From contig JACKOY010000017.1 of the NCBI GenBank assembly GCA_024233935.1, positions 27,096 to 91,095 on the forward strand: a stretch of DNA of 64,000 nt, given 5' to 3'. The stretch comes from Spirochaetales bacterium. Lineage in GTDB: Bacteria > Spirochaetota > Leptospiria > Leptospirales > Leptonemataceae. Position numbers and translations under genes: made by a program. The notes beneath the pieces were generated by a model. That model had not been told where the DNA came from and made no database searches. It was given only the letters and a program-made list of their open reading frames with translations. This document shows, one piece after another, positions 8,122-17,257 of the stretch; the stretch's first letter is position 1; every line of letters begins with the position of its first letter.

Positions 8122-11100
8122 ATGATCGACGGCGCGCGCCGAAAACGTGTCAGAGGGCTGGCGGTCGCACCCCTTCTACTCGCACTGTTCGGTTGCGCCC
8201 GGTCGGATGCGCCATCGCCTCCAGAGATCACCGGCGGCGTCGCCGATCTTTCGGGCTGGGACTTCGCGACCGACGGCATCGTGGCGCTTGATGGAAACTG
8301 GGAATTTCTGCCCGAACAGTTTTTGCAGGGTGCGGAGTTCTCCGGGCAAAGGCCCCTCAATGTGTCCGTGCCCGGCGGCTGGAGTGGAGCGGTGGATGAA
8401 TCCGGCGGCCGGCCCTTCGCAGACGGGTGTGGTTCTGGAACATACCGGCTGAGATTGCAACTGCCGGATGACTACGGATCCGTGCTCGCGCTCCACCTGC
8501 CGCGCCTCTACACAGCATCTGAAGTCGATATCGACGGCCAGCTTGTCCAGACCTTCGGCGTCCTGTCGAAGACGGCCGAAGATGCAGAACCGGAACCGCA
8601 CGCGAACATCATCGTTTTTCATCCAGCCTCATCGGAAGTGGAGATCGTCGCGCGCATATCGAATTTTCACTTTCGCGATGGTGGCATTCGCCATTCGGTC
8701 CTGTTGGGCTTGCCCCGGCAGATTCAAGAGCAACACGAGAATCGCCTGGATCAGGACCTTTTTCTCGCGGGTGCGTACCTGATCATGGGATTTTATCACA
8801 TTCTGCTTTTTGCTTTGCGTCGTTCGGATTTCTCACCGCTCTCTTTCGGTCTGGCCTGCGTGGCCCTGGCCGTCCGGCAGACCCTGGTCTGGGAATTTTC
8901 GCTCCCGGCCCTTTTTCCCCAGCCCGGCTACGAACTCTATCTGCGATTGGAATACCTGACGATGCTTGTTGTTCCGGCCAGCGTGTGGGTGTATGTACGT
9001 CTCTTATTCCCGGAGGAATATCCGGCGCCGGTGCTGCGGCTCTTGCTTTTGCTTTCGGCTGCTCTCTCCCTCTTTACTCTATTTGCGCCCACGGTTGTCT
9101 TCAGCCGGTATCTGATCGTATACCAACTGCTATTGCTGGCGGGCAGTTGCATATCAGCTGCCTTCATCGGTCTGGCCTTGAAGCGTCGCCGTCCCGGCAG
9201 CGCATTGATCAGCGTGGGTGTTCTGGTGACCCTCGCAGGCACTCTCGCCGTAATTCTGTACTACATGGGCTTCACCCAATTCGGCGATTACGGTCGCTAT
9301 TCACTGCTGGGTTTTATCGCCTGCAACGCGGCTCTGATTTCCGTGCGTTACGAACGAGCCTTTCGAACCGTAAAGCGTCTTTCAGGAGAACTGAGCTCCA
9401 AGAATGAGGAGCTGACGCGCCTGGACCGCCTCAAGGACGATTTTCTGGCCAATACTTCGCATGAATTGCGCACGCCGTTGAACGGAATCATCGGCATTAC
9501 GGAATCTGTGCTGTCGGGGGCCAGCGGGAGCCTGAACGAGTCCACCCGCCAGAACCTGCGGCTGGTTGCCTCAAGCGCCCGGCGTCTCAATAATCTGGTA
9601 AACGACGTGCTGGACTTTTCCAGATTGCGGCATGCGGACCTGGCGCTCCGGCCGGTCGCGGTCGATCTGGATTCGGTGATCGAAGTAGTCCTTTCCCTCT
9701 CACAACCGTTGCTGACCGATCGTCCGATCGAACTGCGGCACCTGCGCAAGCCCGACCTGCCTCCGGTGCTTGCGGACGAGGACCGGGTCGAGCAGATACT
9801 GCACAACCTGGTTGGAAACGCTGTCAAATTTACGAAGCAGGGACACATCAGCGTGGGTGCGTCCTTGCTGCCGGCGGCCCCAGGACGCGAGGCCTACGTC
9901 GAGATTTTCGTGGAAGATACGGGCATCGGGATACCGCCGGACAAGCAATCTATGATTTTTGAAAGTTTTACCCAGGCCGACGGATCCATTTCGCGGGAAT
10001 ACGGCGGCACGGGCCTCGGGCTTTCTATCTCGCGAAGACTGGTGGAATTGCACGGGGGAGCGATCGCGCTCGCCTCCACCCCCGGCCGGGGATCGCGCTT
10101 CAGCTTTACACTCCCGGTTGCAAACGAGCAGACCGCGGTTGTGCGGTCTGACAAAAGCGCAAAACGATCGGTTGGGCAACCCGCTTTGCCCGAGGAACAA
10201 CTCGAAGTGTTCGGCGGGGACGACACTGCCCCGCCATCGGGTCACATCTTGATTGTCGACGACGATCCAGTGAACCTCCAGGTTTTACGCAATCACCTGC
10301 TGCTCGAAAGGTACCGCGTGACGTACGCATCGAACGGGCGCGAAGGTCTGCTCGCCCTTGAGAAGAACCCGGAGATAGATCTGGTGCTTCTGGATGTCAT
10401 GATGCCTGGTCTGACAGGCTATGAGGTGGCGCGAATCATTCGTGAAACGCGATCGACGACTGAACTTCCGATTATCCTGCTCACGGCGCGCACGCGCATC
10501 AACGACCTGGTGACCGGTCTTGAAAGCGGGGCCAACGACTATCTCACCAAACCTTTCGACGCGCGTGAACTTCTGGCACGCGTACGTACAATGTTGGAGC
10601 TGCGTCGCGCGGCCCGGACCCAAACGAGCCTGGAGGCCCTGCGGGCTGAACTGGAACTGGCCCGCACCATCCAGCAATCGCTCCTGCCCGACACCGTTCC
10701 GTCAATTCCCGGCCTCGAGGTGGCTGTTCGGTATCGGTCCATGGAACTGGTCGGCGGGGATTTCTATGACATTCGAACGACCGAATCGGGCGCCGGCTTT
10801 TTGATCGCCGACGTCTCAGGCCACGGTGTTCCGGCGGCGTTGATTGTCTCTATCGTAAAGACGGCCTTCTGGTTTGAAAAAGAACACCTCGCGACTCCAG
10901 CGGAGCTGCTTTCCAGCATGAACCGAATACTGACCGGAAACATCAAGAGCGAATTCGTTACGGCCTGCTATGCGTACGTGGACCTTGAACAAAAGCGTTT
11001 GCTGGTGGCAAACGCCGCGCATCCCTCGCTACTGCTTCTGAAGCGCGATGGAACCCCGGTTCGTGAAATTCGGCCCCGGGGACGGCTGCTCGGCTTTTTT

Positions 11101-11361
11101 GACGAAATCAGCTTTCAAACTGAAAGCCTGCAGTTGGAAGCGGGGGACCGGCTTTTGCTCTACACGGACGGCATTTTTGAAGCCGAGAACGAAAATCAGG
11201 AACTGTACGGCGAAGAGCGTCTGCACGCTTTCTGCCAACAAAAGGAAGGCCTCCGGGCTGACGCCTTCGCGGACGGGCTTCTCGAAACGCTGATGGATTG
11301 GAGCGGCGGCGCCGAATCCATTCAGGACGACATCGCACTCATTGTAGTCGACGTTCTTTAG
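8122..11361 (+). CDS. 7TMR-DISM hybrid histidine kinase fused to receiver and PP2C (RsbU-type) phosphatase
   Basis: A 1079-residue membrane protein joining sensor kinase and phosphatase output. Order: lipoprotein-like signal (LLLALFGC, about residues 16-26), DISM periplasmic domain, seven helices (about 215-420), HisKA with SHELRTP (His near 445), HATPase with NLVGNAVKF and DTGIGIP/GGTGLGL, a receiver (DDDP acidic pocket, LLDVMMPG Asp near 756, LTKPF Lys), then a SpoIIE/RsbU PP2C domain (about 840-1079) with VGGDFYD, ADVSGHG and YTDGIFE metal motifs. ATG 8122 is chosen because it gives a proper signal peptide; a GTG at 8056 preceded by GGAGGG 11 nt upstream is the alternative. The output is probably dephosphorylation of an anti-sigma-antagonist encoded elsewhere. 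Confidence 0.9.
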   Translation: MIDGARRKRVRGLAVAPLLLALFGCARSDAPSPPEITGGVADLSGWDFATDGIVALDGNWEFLPEQFLQGAEFSGQRPLNVSVPGGWSGAVDESGGRPFADGCGSGTYRLRLQLPDDYGSVLALHLPRLYTASEVDIDGQLVQTFGVLSKTAEDAEPEPHANIIVFHPASSEVEIVARISNFHFRDGGIRHSVLLGLPRQIQEQHENRLDQDLFLAGAYLIMGFYHILLFALRRSDFSPLSFGLACVALAVRQTLVWEFSLPALFPQPGYELYLRLEYLTMLVVPASVWVYVRLLFPEEYPAPVLRLLLLLSAALSLFTLFAPTVVFSRYLIVYQLLLLAGSCISAAFIGLALKRRRPGSALISVGVLVTLAGTLAVILYYMGFTQFGDYGRYSLLGFIACNAALISVRYERAFRTVKRLSGELSSKNEELTRLDRLKDDFLANTSHELRTPLNGIIGITESVLSGASGSLNESTRQNLRLVASSARRLNNLVNDVLDFSRLRHADLALRPVAVDLDSVIEVVLSLSQPLLTDRPIELRHLRKPDLPPVLADEDRVEQILHNLVGNAVKFTKQGHISVGASLLPAAPGREAYVEIFVEDTGIGIPPDKQSMIFESFTQADGSISREYGGTGLGLSISRRLVELHGGAIALASTPGRGSRFSFTLPVANEQTAVVRSDKSAKRSVGQPALPEEQLEVFGGDDTAPPSGHILIVDDDPVNLQVLRNHLLLERYRVTYASNGREGLLALEKNPEIDLVLLDVMMPGLTGYEVARIIRETRSTTELPIILLTARTRINDLVTGLESGANDYLTKPFDARELLARVRTMLELRRAARTQTSLEALRAELELARTIQQSLLPDTVPSIPGLEVAVRYRSMELVGGDFYDIRTTESGAGFLIADVSGHGVPAALIVSIVKTAFWFEKEHLATPAELLSSMNRILTGNIKSEFVTACYAYVDLEQKRLLVANAAHPSLLLLKRDGTPVREIRPRGRLLGFFDEISFQTESLQLEAGDRLLLYTDGIFEAENENQELYGEERLHAFCQQKEGLRADAFADGLLETLMDWSGGAESIQDDIALIVVDVL

Positions 11362-11378
11362 CAAGCTCGCGCATTGCT

Positions 11379-12083
11379 TTACAGTTCCTGAGGCTCTTCG
11401 AAACATTTCCCGGTCGGCGTGATACTGATCATGCGGTCGACGCCCAGCACGCGCGTATCGCCCGAACCCTTTTCTCTAATCAGCGCGTACAGCCGGCCGC
11501 GATAGGTGAAGAGCCGCAGGGGATCGATTTCTGATTCCTGAGGTTTCGGCAGGTTCGTTGAGGAGTATCGAATCGCGCAGGTTTGCAGGCTCAGGATCGC
11601 CGTGTTCAGGGTGTCCATCATGTCGGCCCGATCGGCAGGCGTTTTTGAGATGCCGCCATCGTTCATCACGAATTCCTGAATTTGCTCAAGGCGTTTGGTC
11701 ATCTCGGGCGGTAGCGCCAGTTCCAGCTTGCGAAAGGCCGCCGCGATGTGCTCTTCCATCTCGGCGCCCCGCATAGTATTCGGGTCAGCTTTTAAGGAAT
11801 AAAGCGCGATCATTTCGGCCAGACTGAAATCAATGCGCGGCAGGGTCAGGTTCGGCAGCCGTTCGACAAACTCCTCGGGTAAACGAAAACGCTTGGTGTT
11901 TCTCTCAAAAGGCTCTTCGACGATCGGTAGACCCAGGCGTTCGGCGAGCTTAAAGTAGCGATGGACCGTACGCCGATCGACCTGTAACCCCTCGGCCAGG
12001 CTTTCGATGGTTGCTCCGTCGGGCCCGGCCAACTGGTCTACGAAGAGCAAGAACTGATAAACATTGCGTCCGCGGTCGACCAT
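11379..12083 (-). CDS. HTH/WYL-domain transcriptional regulator, short form
   Basis: A 234-residue DNA-binding protein: N-terminal winged helix (about 1-70, with ESLAEGLQVDRRTVHRYFKLAERLG split by the turn), a middle helical linker, and a WYL domain near 170-225 in which CAIRYSS and DPLRLFTYRGRLYALI are the recognisable strands. The C-terminal WCX extension present in many ~320-residue members is absent; the frame ends at EEPQEL. ATG 12083 is preferred to TTG 12098. It converges on the hybrid kinase gene with 17 bp between stops. WYL proteins usually sense nucleic acid or nucleotide ligands; the regulon is unknown. Confidence 0.82.
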   Translation of the reverse strand: MVDRGRNVYQFLLFVDQLAGPDGATIESLAEGLQVDRRTVHRYFKLAERLGLPIVEEPFERNTKRFRLPEEFVERLPNLTLPRIDFSLAEMIALYSLKADPNTMRGAEMEEHIAAAFRKLELALPPEMTKRLEQIQEFVMNDGGISKTPADRADMMDTLNTAILSLQTCAIRYSSTNLPKPQESEIDPLRLFTYRGRLYALIREKGSGDTRVLGVDRMISITPTGKCFEEPQEL

Positions 12084-12593
12084 GTTGACTACCAACAATG
12101 GACGAATGGCACGTGCGGGAAAATGTAATACTGCAGCATATTAATAAAAAATAAATTGTGTGACCAGATATGTCATAACCAGCGTGGCAACGGGTTGAGG
12201 CGACCTGAGACAGAACCGGGCACACATCGCTCACGAAAGGTTAACCCTTCGCGGGCGCCGGGCAAAACTGCATGCAGGTTCGGGCTCCACTCACGAAACG
12301 CCGTTCAGCTTTCACCGGCATCGTCCTGCCGACCCGCCGCAAAGAAAATGCTTCGCCTCATTCGGCCCCGGGCACCAGGAGCCCGGGCGTTGCGAAGCCA
12401 CATCGGCGCCATGTCCGCAAACACGGCCGGCGTCGAGGAGGGCTGCTCCGGGCCCGTCCCTTGAGCATGCGACCGACCCTCCGGCGCGGATCGCCCTTTT
12501 CACCGGCCCCGGCGCGTTCCTGCTGCGACCGGAAACCTGTTGAATATCATAAATCTTCTCTTGCGTTGCGGGCTGCACGTGCGGGCTTGAACA
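12084..12593. other. Intergenic region with AT-rich promoter zone and GC-rich nested hairpin
   Basis: About 510 bp without a convincing gene. The first ~90 bp are AT-rich (TATTAATAAAAAATAAATTG around 12138-12158) and probably hold the promoter of the WYL gene. A nested hairpin lies at 12350-12398: outer GCTTCGC/GCGAAGC and inner CCCGGGC/GCCCGGG around ACCAGGA. Frames across the rest have biased, low-complexity translations and are rejected. Confidence 0.4.
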
Positions 12594-13202
12594 ATGGATG
12601 CGGGACGACTTATTCTCAGACTACTCACGGACGAAACGCTGCGGGACCAGGTGTTCTATCTACTGGTTCTCATCGCGGTAGTTTCCACCATTCTCAGTAT
12701 TACGGCCACCTGGTTGAATTTTCTCAAGACCAGGCTGGAACGGGAGAAGTGGAAACACGAGAAGGAAAGCTGGAAGATCAATCTCATAAGCCAGGTGGAC
12801 CTGGATTTGTTTAAGAAGCGTCTGGAAAGCTATCCGCTGATTATGCAGACCCTGAGCCCCCTGTCGGACTACATGCTGGACCAGATCCCACGGAGCACTT
12901 TAAAGAAAGTGGCCACGGAACTTCATCGGGCGGCGTACGGGGAGCCGGGCCTGTTTATGGATTCGGACACGCGCAAGGAGATCGTGAAGTTGCGCGACCT
13001 GTGTCAGCGTTTTGCCGCGGCGCCTGACAGGGGAGACCGCTCCCGATTGCGACGTGAGTTGCTGCGCCGTCGTACGGATGTGATTGAACGTCTGCGACGC
13101 GATCTCGGCCACCGCAGTATCTGGCGCCCGGACCTCGAGGAGTTTCTATCGCTGAGCGACGAGAAAGCCCGTAGCGCGTTACCCGCAGGTCACCGGGCCT
13201 GA
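12594..13202 (+). CDS. Hypothetical membrane-anchored coiled-coil protein
   Basis: A 202-residue protein with one N-terminal transmembrane helix (about residues 20-42, QVFYLLVLIAVVSTILSI region) followed by a highly charged helical stretch (LEREKWKHEKESW, about 48-62) that should be a coiled coil, then a mostly helical, Arg-rich cytoplasmic part. No enzyme motif is visible. The start ATG 12594 has no strong ribosome site. It resembles in layout the many bacterial proteins with one helix and a soluble helical domain of unknown function. It stands alone, 102 bp before the nitroreductase on the same strand. Confidence 0.65.
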   Translation: MDAGRLILRLLTDETLRDQVFYLLVLIAVVSTILSITATWLNFLKTRLEREKWKHEKESWKINLISQVDLDLFKKRLESYPLIMQTLSPLSDYMLDQIPRSTLKKVATELHRAAYGEPGLFMDSDTRKEIVKLRDLCQRFAAAPDRGDRSRLRRELLRRRTDVIERLRRDLGHRSIWRPDLEEFLSLSDEKARSALPAGHRA

Positions 13203-13303
13203 AGTGACCGGCCCGCTTCAGCGCCAACCTGAAGATAAGCGGAGTCTGTTTCTTGACGGCCGCCGGGATGCCCTTCAGCGTGTCGCGGCCGGGAGGCCGA
13301 AAC

Positions 13304-14017
13304 ATGAGCGCAGATGCGAACGAGACCCAGTATATCGACATTGATGGCGAAGCACCGCGGGTCGATGACGCTGTCTTGAGCCGGCACAGCATCCGCGACT
13401 ACAGCAATCGGCCGGTGCCACGCGAAACTCTGGAAGAGTTATTCGAGCTGGCACTGCGGGCTCCCAGCTGGAAGAATTCCCAGCCCTGGCGTATCTATGT
13501 CTTGACCGGCGCTACCCGCGATCGGGTCGCCGCTTCGCTTGTAAAAGCCGCCCGGGAAACGCAGTCGTCACAACCGGACTTTGAATGGCCCGCAGCCTAT
13601 CCGGCCGACGCCAGGCGGCGTATGTTTGATCTCGGCATGCGGGTCTATGAGGCGGCCGGAATTGAACGAAAGGACAAGGCGGCCCGCGACGAATTTATGC
13701 TGCGCAATTTCAATTTCTTTGGTGCTCCGGTGGGCGTGTTTATCACGACCACCTTCGAACCGAATTACTATGTCGCGCTCGACCTGGGTTGCCTGTTGGA
13801 ATCGATCATGCTTCTGGCCCGGGCGCGCGGCCTGGCTACCTGTCCGCAGGCCGCGCTGGGCGCTTTCCCGGAGGTCGTGCGTCGAGAGCTTGCGTTGTCG
13901 GACGCGGAGCGCGTGGTATGCGGGCTCAGCATGGGCTATGCCACACCGGATTCGAAGCTCAATCGCTTTCATTCGCCGCGGGCGCCGCTCGCAGAACTGC
14001 TTCAATTTCGAGAGTAG
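13304..14017 (+). CDS. Nitroreductase-family flavoenzyme
   Basis: A 237-residue FMN-dependent NAD(P)H oxidoreductase of the nitroreductase superfamily. The start ATG 13304 follows GGGAGG by 7 nt. FMN-binding signs: SRHSIRDYSNRPVP with RxS-like phosphate contact near residue 25-35, RAPSWKNSQPWRIYV (the S/N-x-Q-P-W signature), and late GLSMGYATPDSKLN (the G-x-x-x-G-Y/P end). The middle stretch AALGAFPEVVRREL fits the CbiY/NfnB-like group. Likely reduces quinones, nitro compounds or enones; substrate unknown. Followed by MAPEG and glycosyltransferase genes on the same strand. Confidence 0.88.
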   Translation: MSADANETQYIDIDGEAPRVDDAVLSRHSIRDYSNRPVPRETLEELFELALRAPSWKNSQPWRIYVLTGATRDRVAASLVKAARETQSSQPDFEWPAAYPADARRRMFDLGMRVYEAAGIERKDKAARDEFMLRNFNFFGAPVGVFITTTFEPNYYVALDLGCLLESIMLLARARGLATCPQAALGAFPEVVRRELALSDAERVVCGLSMGYATPDSKLNRFHSPRAPLAELLQFRE

Positions 14018-14119
14018 GAGTTCGCGCGGGGATGCGGCGTCGCGGCCGGACCCGCTTCGAAGCAGGATCCGATTCGGTGATCCTCACGGTCGTTTTTCTT
14101 TTTGTAGCAGGGGGAGGCA

Positions 14120-14161
14120 ATGCTTGCTTTCGTAGTGCGGAGCAGCTTTTTCGTCCCATGA
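14120..14161 (+). other. Possible 13-codon leader ORF coupled to the MAPEG gene
   Basis: ATG at 14120 follows a run GGGGGAGG and encodes MLAFVVRSSFFVP; its TGA overlaps the MAPEG ATG as ATGA. The MAPEG start itself has no clear ribosome site, so ribosomes finishing the leader could reinitiate. The GGAGG-to-ATG spacing of 2 nt is short, so this is tentative. Confidence 0.25.
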
Positions 14162-14583
14162 ATCTTCCGGGCCCTGTACCTCTCTCCTTGCTTTTGTTTC
14201 TGTTCTGGACTTTGCTTCTCGCACTCATCACGGTGTCTTACCGCGGTCTTCTGGTCTTTTCCGGTCAGAAACGCATTCACGAGTTCCCGGCCGATCAGCC
14301 CCACGGTAAGGACTGGTACCGTCGCCTGATGCGAGCTCATCTGAATTGCCTGGAGAACTTGCCCGTGTTTGCGACTCTGATCCTCCTCGGGCTCTTCATG
14401 AATCGTACGCAGCACTTCGAGCAGTTTGTACTGTTGATTCCTGCCTTTCGTGTCGTGCAATCCACAACCCACGTGATTTCCGGCGGCCCCATCGCAGTAA
14501 CGATTCGCTTCAGTTTCTACTTCTTGCAGATCGCTATGCTGGTCTGGATCGGTTTGGGGCTGCTTGGTCTGGTGGGTTATTGA
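14158..14583 (+). CDS. MAPEG-family membrane protein
   Basis: A 141-residue four-helix membrane protein of the MAPEG family (eicosanoid and glutathione metabolism in eukaryotes; glutathione-transferase-like or unknown in bacteria). Helix 1 is at about 7-30, followed by the polar RIHEFPADQPHGKDWYRR loop, then LMRAHLNCLENLPVFATLIL, the family's helix 2 signature (RAHxNxxENLPxF), and two further helices. ATG 14158 is the first start that gives the normal length. It lies 7 bp before the glycosyltransferase gene and downstream of the nitroreductase. A GST-like protein is encoded 3 kb away. Confidence 0.8.
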   Translation: MNLPGPVPLSLLLFLFWTLLLALITVSYRGLLVFSGQKRIHEFPADQPHGKDWYRRLMRAHLNCLENLPVFATLILLGLFMNRTQHFEQFVLLIPAFRVVQSTTHVISGGPIAVTIRFSFYFLQIAMLVWIGLGLLGLVGY

Positions 14584-14589
14584 TCTAAC

Positions 14590-16371
14590 ATGAATCCTGT
14601 TGGCCCGGCGAACGCTCCCGATCCACGTAACCGATGGGCAGCCTGGATCGCGCTCTTCTTTTGTGTCTGGGCCGTAGTCAGTCGCGTTTGGGTCACCGAA
14701 GACGCCTACATAACATTTCGTGCGATTGAAAACCTGTTCGCCGGACACGGCCTGGTTTTTAATCCCGGGGACCGCGTGGAGGTGTTTACGCATCCGCTCT
14801 GGATGTTGTTGCTGGTGTCGATTCGTGCTATCGGCCTGCCATTGCATATCGGTTCGATCGTTCTGGGTCTGAGTTTTTCTCTGGGCACGCTTGCCTTTCT
14901 TGTGTTTCGCCGCACGCCGGCGGGCAACCGCGCTTTGCCGGTCGCGGCCCTGGCTCTGGTTTCGATCTCGGGCTTTCGTGATTTCGCGACCGCGGGCATG
15001 GAATACAGCCTGGTATTCTTTCTTCTGACTTTATTGGTCTTTGCTCTGCGGACCGAGAAACTACGTGACCGGCCCTTTTTTTACTCCGGTCTGCTCGCAG
15101 CACTATACCTGACCAGGCCGGAGCTGGCTTTGCTTGCGGTGTACTACAGTGCGTTTTTCGCTTTCGAGTTGCTCGAACTAGATGGTCGGGAGCTCTTTTA
15201 CAAGCGGGACCTTTCGGCTCTCGCGGGCCGGGTACTCCGCAAGGGGCTGCCCTGGCTTGTCGGTTTTGTTCTGGTGGCGGGCAGCTATCATCTGTTTCGG
15301 GCGTTCTATTATGGAGATATTTTTCCGAACACCTACTACGCGAAGGCCGGCCTCTCTTCCTATTTTTCGCAGGGCTGGAAGTATCTGGCGCTGACCTTGC
15401 TCTGGTCGCCTGCGCTCTGGCTGCTCGCCATTTGGTTTTTCATTACGATGGCGTGGCGGCGCTTGCGGGCCGTCGCAGCTCCGCGGCTGCACTTCGAGAC
15501 CCTGCGTGAACTGGGAGCTGCCGTTCTGGTCACGGTGTACGTGGTGCGGGTTGGCGGGGATTTCATGGCTTTTCGTTTTCTTCTGGCGCCAATCATGCTC
15601 GCCGTGCTTGCATTGCAACGGCTGATGGACGCATTTCCGATGGGGCAGGGGCGCCCCTGGTTGCGACTGGCGCTGCCGGCACTGGCTCTCGTGCTTTCGT
15701 TTTTCCCGGTGCCGCCTTCGAGTGGTGTGATCGCCGATGAACGACAACAGTTTGTTGAGGGCGAGACGCTGGTGACGCTCTGGACATCGTCGGAACATCG
15801 CTGGGGCCGGACCGGCCACCGGTTCGGGGAATTTGCGCGCTGCCTGGGCGTCGAAGAAATGCACATCACCAACAGCATTACCCAGGCGCGTTGCATGCAG
15901 GGCATCGGCCTGGGGTACTTTGGTGTAAACGCCGGGCCGCAGGTTTGGATTCTGGACGAACAGGGCCTGCCCAATCGAGACGTGGCCACAAGTCCGGTGC
16001 TCTTTCGCTGGCGACCCGGCCACGAACACTACATCGATTTAAGCCATGTGGTTCGCAGTCGTTCCTGGTTTTGTTCTTCCGGGGAGCCGGCTTTTGATCG
16101 TGTGATGGCAACTCCGATTGGCATACTGATCAGTCTGGATCCGGCCGTGCTTTCTACGGTTCCCGACGTGCGGTCGCGGCTGGCCGCCCTGGTCCGGCTT
16201 AAAAATGCCGGAAGCGTCATCGTGCCCATGCTGGAAACTGAGTACGGCGTGCGCGTCGAAGAACTGGAACGTCAGGCCGTCACCTGGCAAGCCGATCCGT
16301 TGCTCACGTTCCAACATCGTTGCTGGCGCAACTCCTGGCCGCCCGATCGCGAGCGCCCGTACCCATTCTAG
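14590..16371 (+). CDS. GT-C type glycosyltransferase-like membrane protein
   Basis: A 593-residue protein with about ten hydrophobic helices in the first ~390 residues and a soluble C-terminal domain. The first extracytoplasmic loop carries TEDAYITFR (ED acidic pair typical of GT-C catalytic Asp/Glu) and GLVFNPGDRVEVFTHPLWM, a pattern also seen in mycobacterial AftB-like arabinofuranosyltransferases and in related spirochaetal proteins. Such enzymes use polyprenyl-phosphate sugars on the periplasmic face. The C-terminal domain (VIADERQQFV onwards) has no recognised motif. It follows MAPEG by 6 bp. Sugar and acceptor cannot be inferred. Confidence 0.7.
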   Translation: MNPVGPANAPDPRNRWAAWIALFFCVWAVVSRVWVTEDAYITFRAIENLFAGHGLVFNPGDRVEVFTHPLWMLLLVSIRAIGLPLHIGSIVLGLSFSLGTLAFLVFRRTPAGNRALPVAALALVSISGFRDFATAGMEYSLVFFLLTLLVFALRTEKLRDRPFFYSGLLAALYLTRPELALLAVYYSAFFAFELLELDGRELFYKRDLSALAGRVLRKGLPWLVGFVLVAGSYHLFRAFYYGDIFPNTYYAKAGLSSYFSQGWKYLALTLLWSPALWLLAIWFFITMAWRRLRAVAAPRLHFETLRELGAAVLVTVYVVRVGGDFMAFRFLLAPIMLAVLALQRLMDAFPMGQGRPWLRLALPALALVLSFFPVPPSSGVIADERQQFVEGETLVTLWTSSEHRWGRTGHRFGEFARCLGVEEMHITNSITQARCMQGIGLGYFGVNAGPQVWILDEQGLPNRDVATSPVLFRWRPGHEHYIDLSHVVRSRSWFCSSGEPAFDRVMATPIGILISLDPAVLSTVPDVRSRLAALVRLKNAGSVIVPMLETEYGVRVEELERQAVTWQADPLLTFQHRCWRNSWPPDRERPYPF

Positions 16372-16416
16372 CGGTTCGCCGCAAACCGCGGCGATTAGCG
16401 AGAAAACGCGGGAGGC

Positions 16417-17208
16417 CTAAAAGCTGTCGTAGACGTAGAAGCTACCGAACAAAGCCGTACAGTCGTTCTGCATTGCAGTGTCGCTGGCGTAATCTCCCGT
16501 GTAGCCGCGATACGAGACCAATCCCTGTCCGGTTCCGCTTCCCTGATACGTCTTGCAGGTGCCCTGGCGACTTGTGCTGCTGCAGGCGGCGGCGTTGTAG
16601 GTGCCACCGATGTTGGCGCAGTGGGTGGCCGGGTTGTCAAAGTCCGTATCGTAGTCCATACATTCGTTTGCAAGTGTTCCATCAAATCCGGTGCAACGGC
16701 CGGAACCCGAGGGAGTCTGAAATGTACTGGTCGTGTCGATCTCGTAGGAACCTGCAGAACTGCCGACGCCGGAAACCACCGCATAGGTAGTGCCGGAACT
16801 GAAAACGGTCAGCGAAAAGCCTTCGGCACTCCCCGCCCCGTTGTTGTTGTAGCGGGTCCCGGAACCGGAAGGGTTCGAACAGAAGAAGATCTCTCCGTCG
16901 AAGCCACCACTCAGGCCGTACAGGACTACAAGGTATTTGCCTCCGGCCGAGCCGAAGAAGCTGTACCCGTCTTCGGTCCCCGACGAAAGCGTGCCGTTTC
17001 GAGCCGTGCCCGTCAGGCTACCCGAAGATGTGGCCGTCGTGTCGCCACACGTGATTGCATTCGAAGAGCCACTTCGTGAAGCACCAAGCAGAAGCAGTGC
17101 AAGCGGATCAATCTCTTCCTCGGCCGGTTCGGTCGTGCAGGCCAGGGTAACCGCCACGGAGCACATAAGAATCGGCATCCATCGGCGGTAATGGCAAGGG
17201 AGGTCCAT
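16417..17208 (-). CDS. Ser/Gly/Thr-rich secreted lipoprotein
   Basis: A 263-residue lipoprotein: charged start MDLPCHYRRW, hydrophobic core and lipobox VTLAC (Cys near 24), then an acidic tether EPAEEEIDP. The mature part is a low-complexity Ser/Gly/Thr-rich beta protein resembling PPC-type extracellular beta domains (about 60-155: GTARNGTLSSGTEDGYSFF-like pattern), followed by a Cys-rich end with six to eight Cys and a repeated GxYxGDYxS pattern. ATG 17208 is preferred over the ATG 24 nt upstream. An AT-rich stretch at 17225-17275 lies upstream. Convergent with the glycosyltransferase gene. Surface location is inferred. Confidence 0.72.
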   Translation of the reverse strand: MDLPCHYRRWMPILMCSVAVTLACTTEPAEEEIDPLALLLLGASRSGSSNAITCGDTTATSSGSLTGTARNGTLSSGTEDGYSFFGSAGGKYLVVLYGLSGGFDGEIFFCSNPSGSGTRYNNNGAGSAEGFSLTVFSSGTTYAVVSGVGSSAGSYEIDTTSTFQTPSGSGRCTGFDGTLANECMDYDTDFDNPATHCANIGGTYNAAACSSTSRQGTCKTYQGSGTGQGLVSYRGYTGDYASDTAMQNDCTALFGSFYVYDSF

Positions 17209-17257
17209 AACCGCACCTGCTTTGCATGCCATAAAATATGTAAATTAAAAAAATATA

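Noticed and set aside
12272..12814. 180-residue frame over the gap and the coiled-coil gene
   Set aside because: Low-complexity Arg/Pro-rich translation overlapping a better gene in another frame.
16860..16885. tRNA T-loop-like GGTTCGAAC, and a similar string near 54205
   Set aside because: Both lie inside lipoprotein genes and no acceptor, D or anticodon arm can be folded around them.
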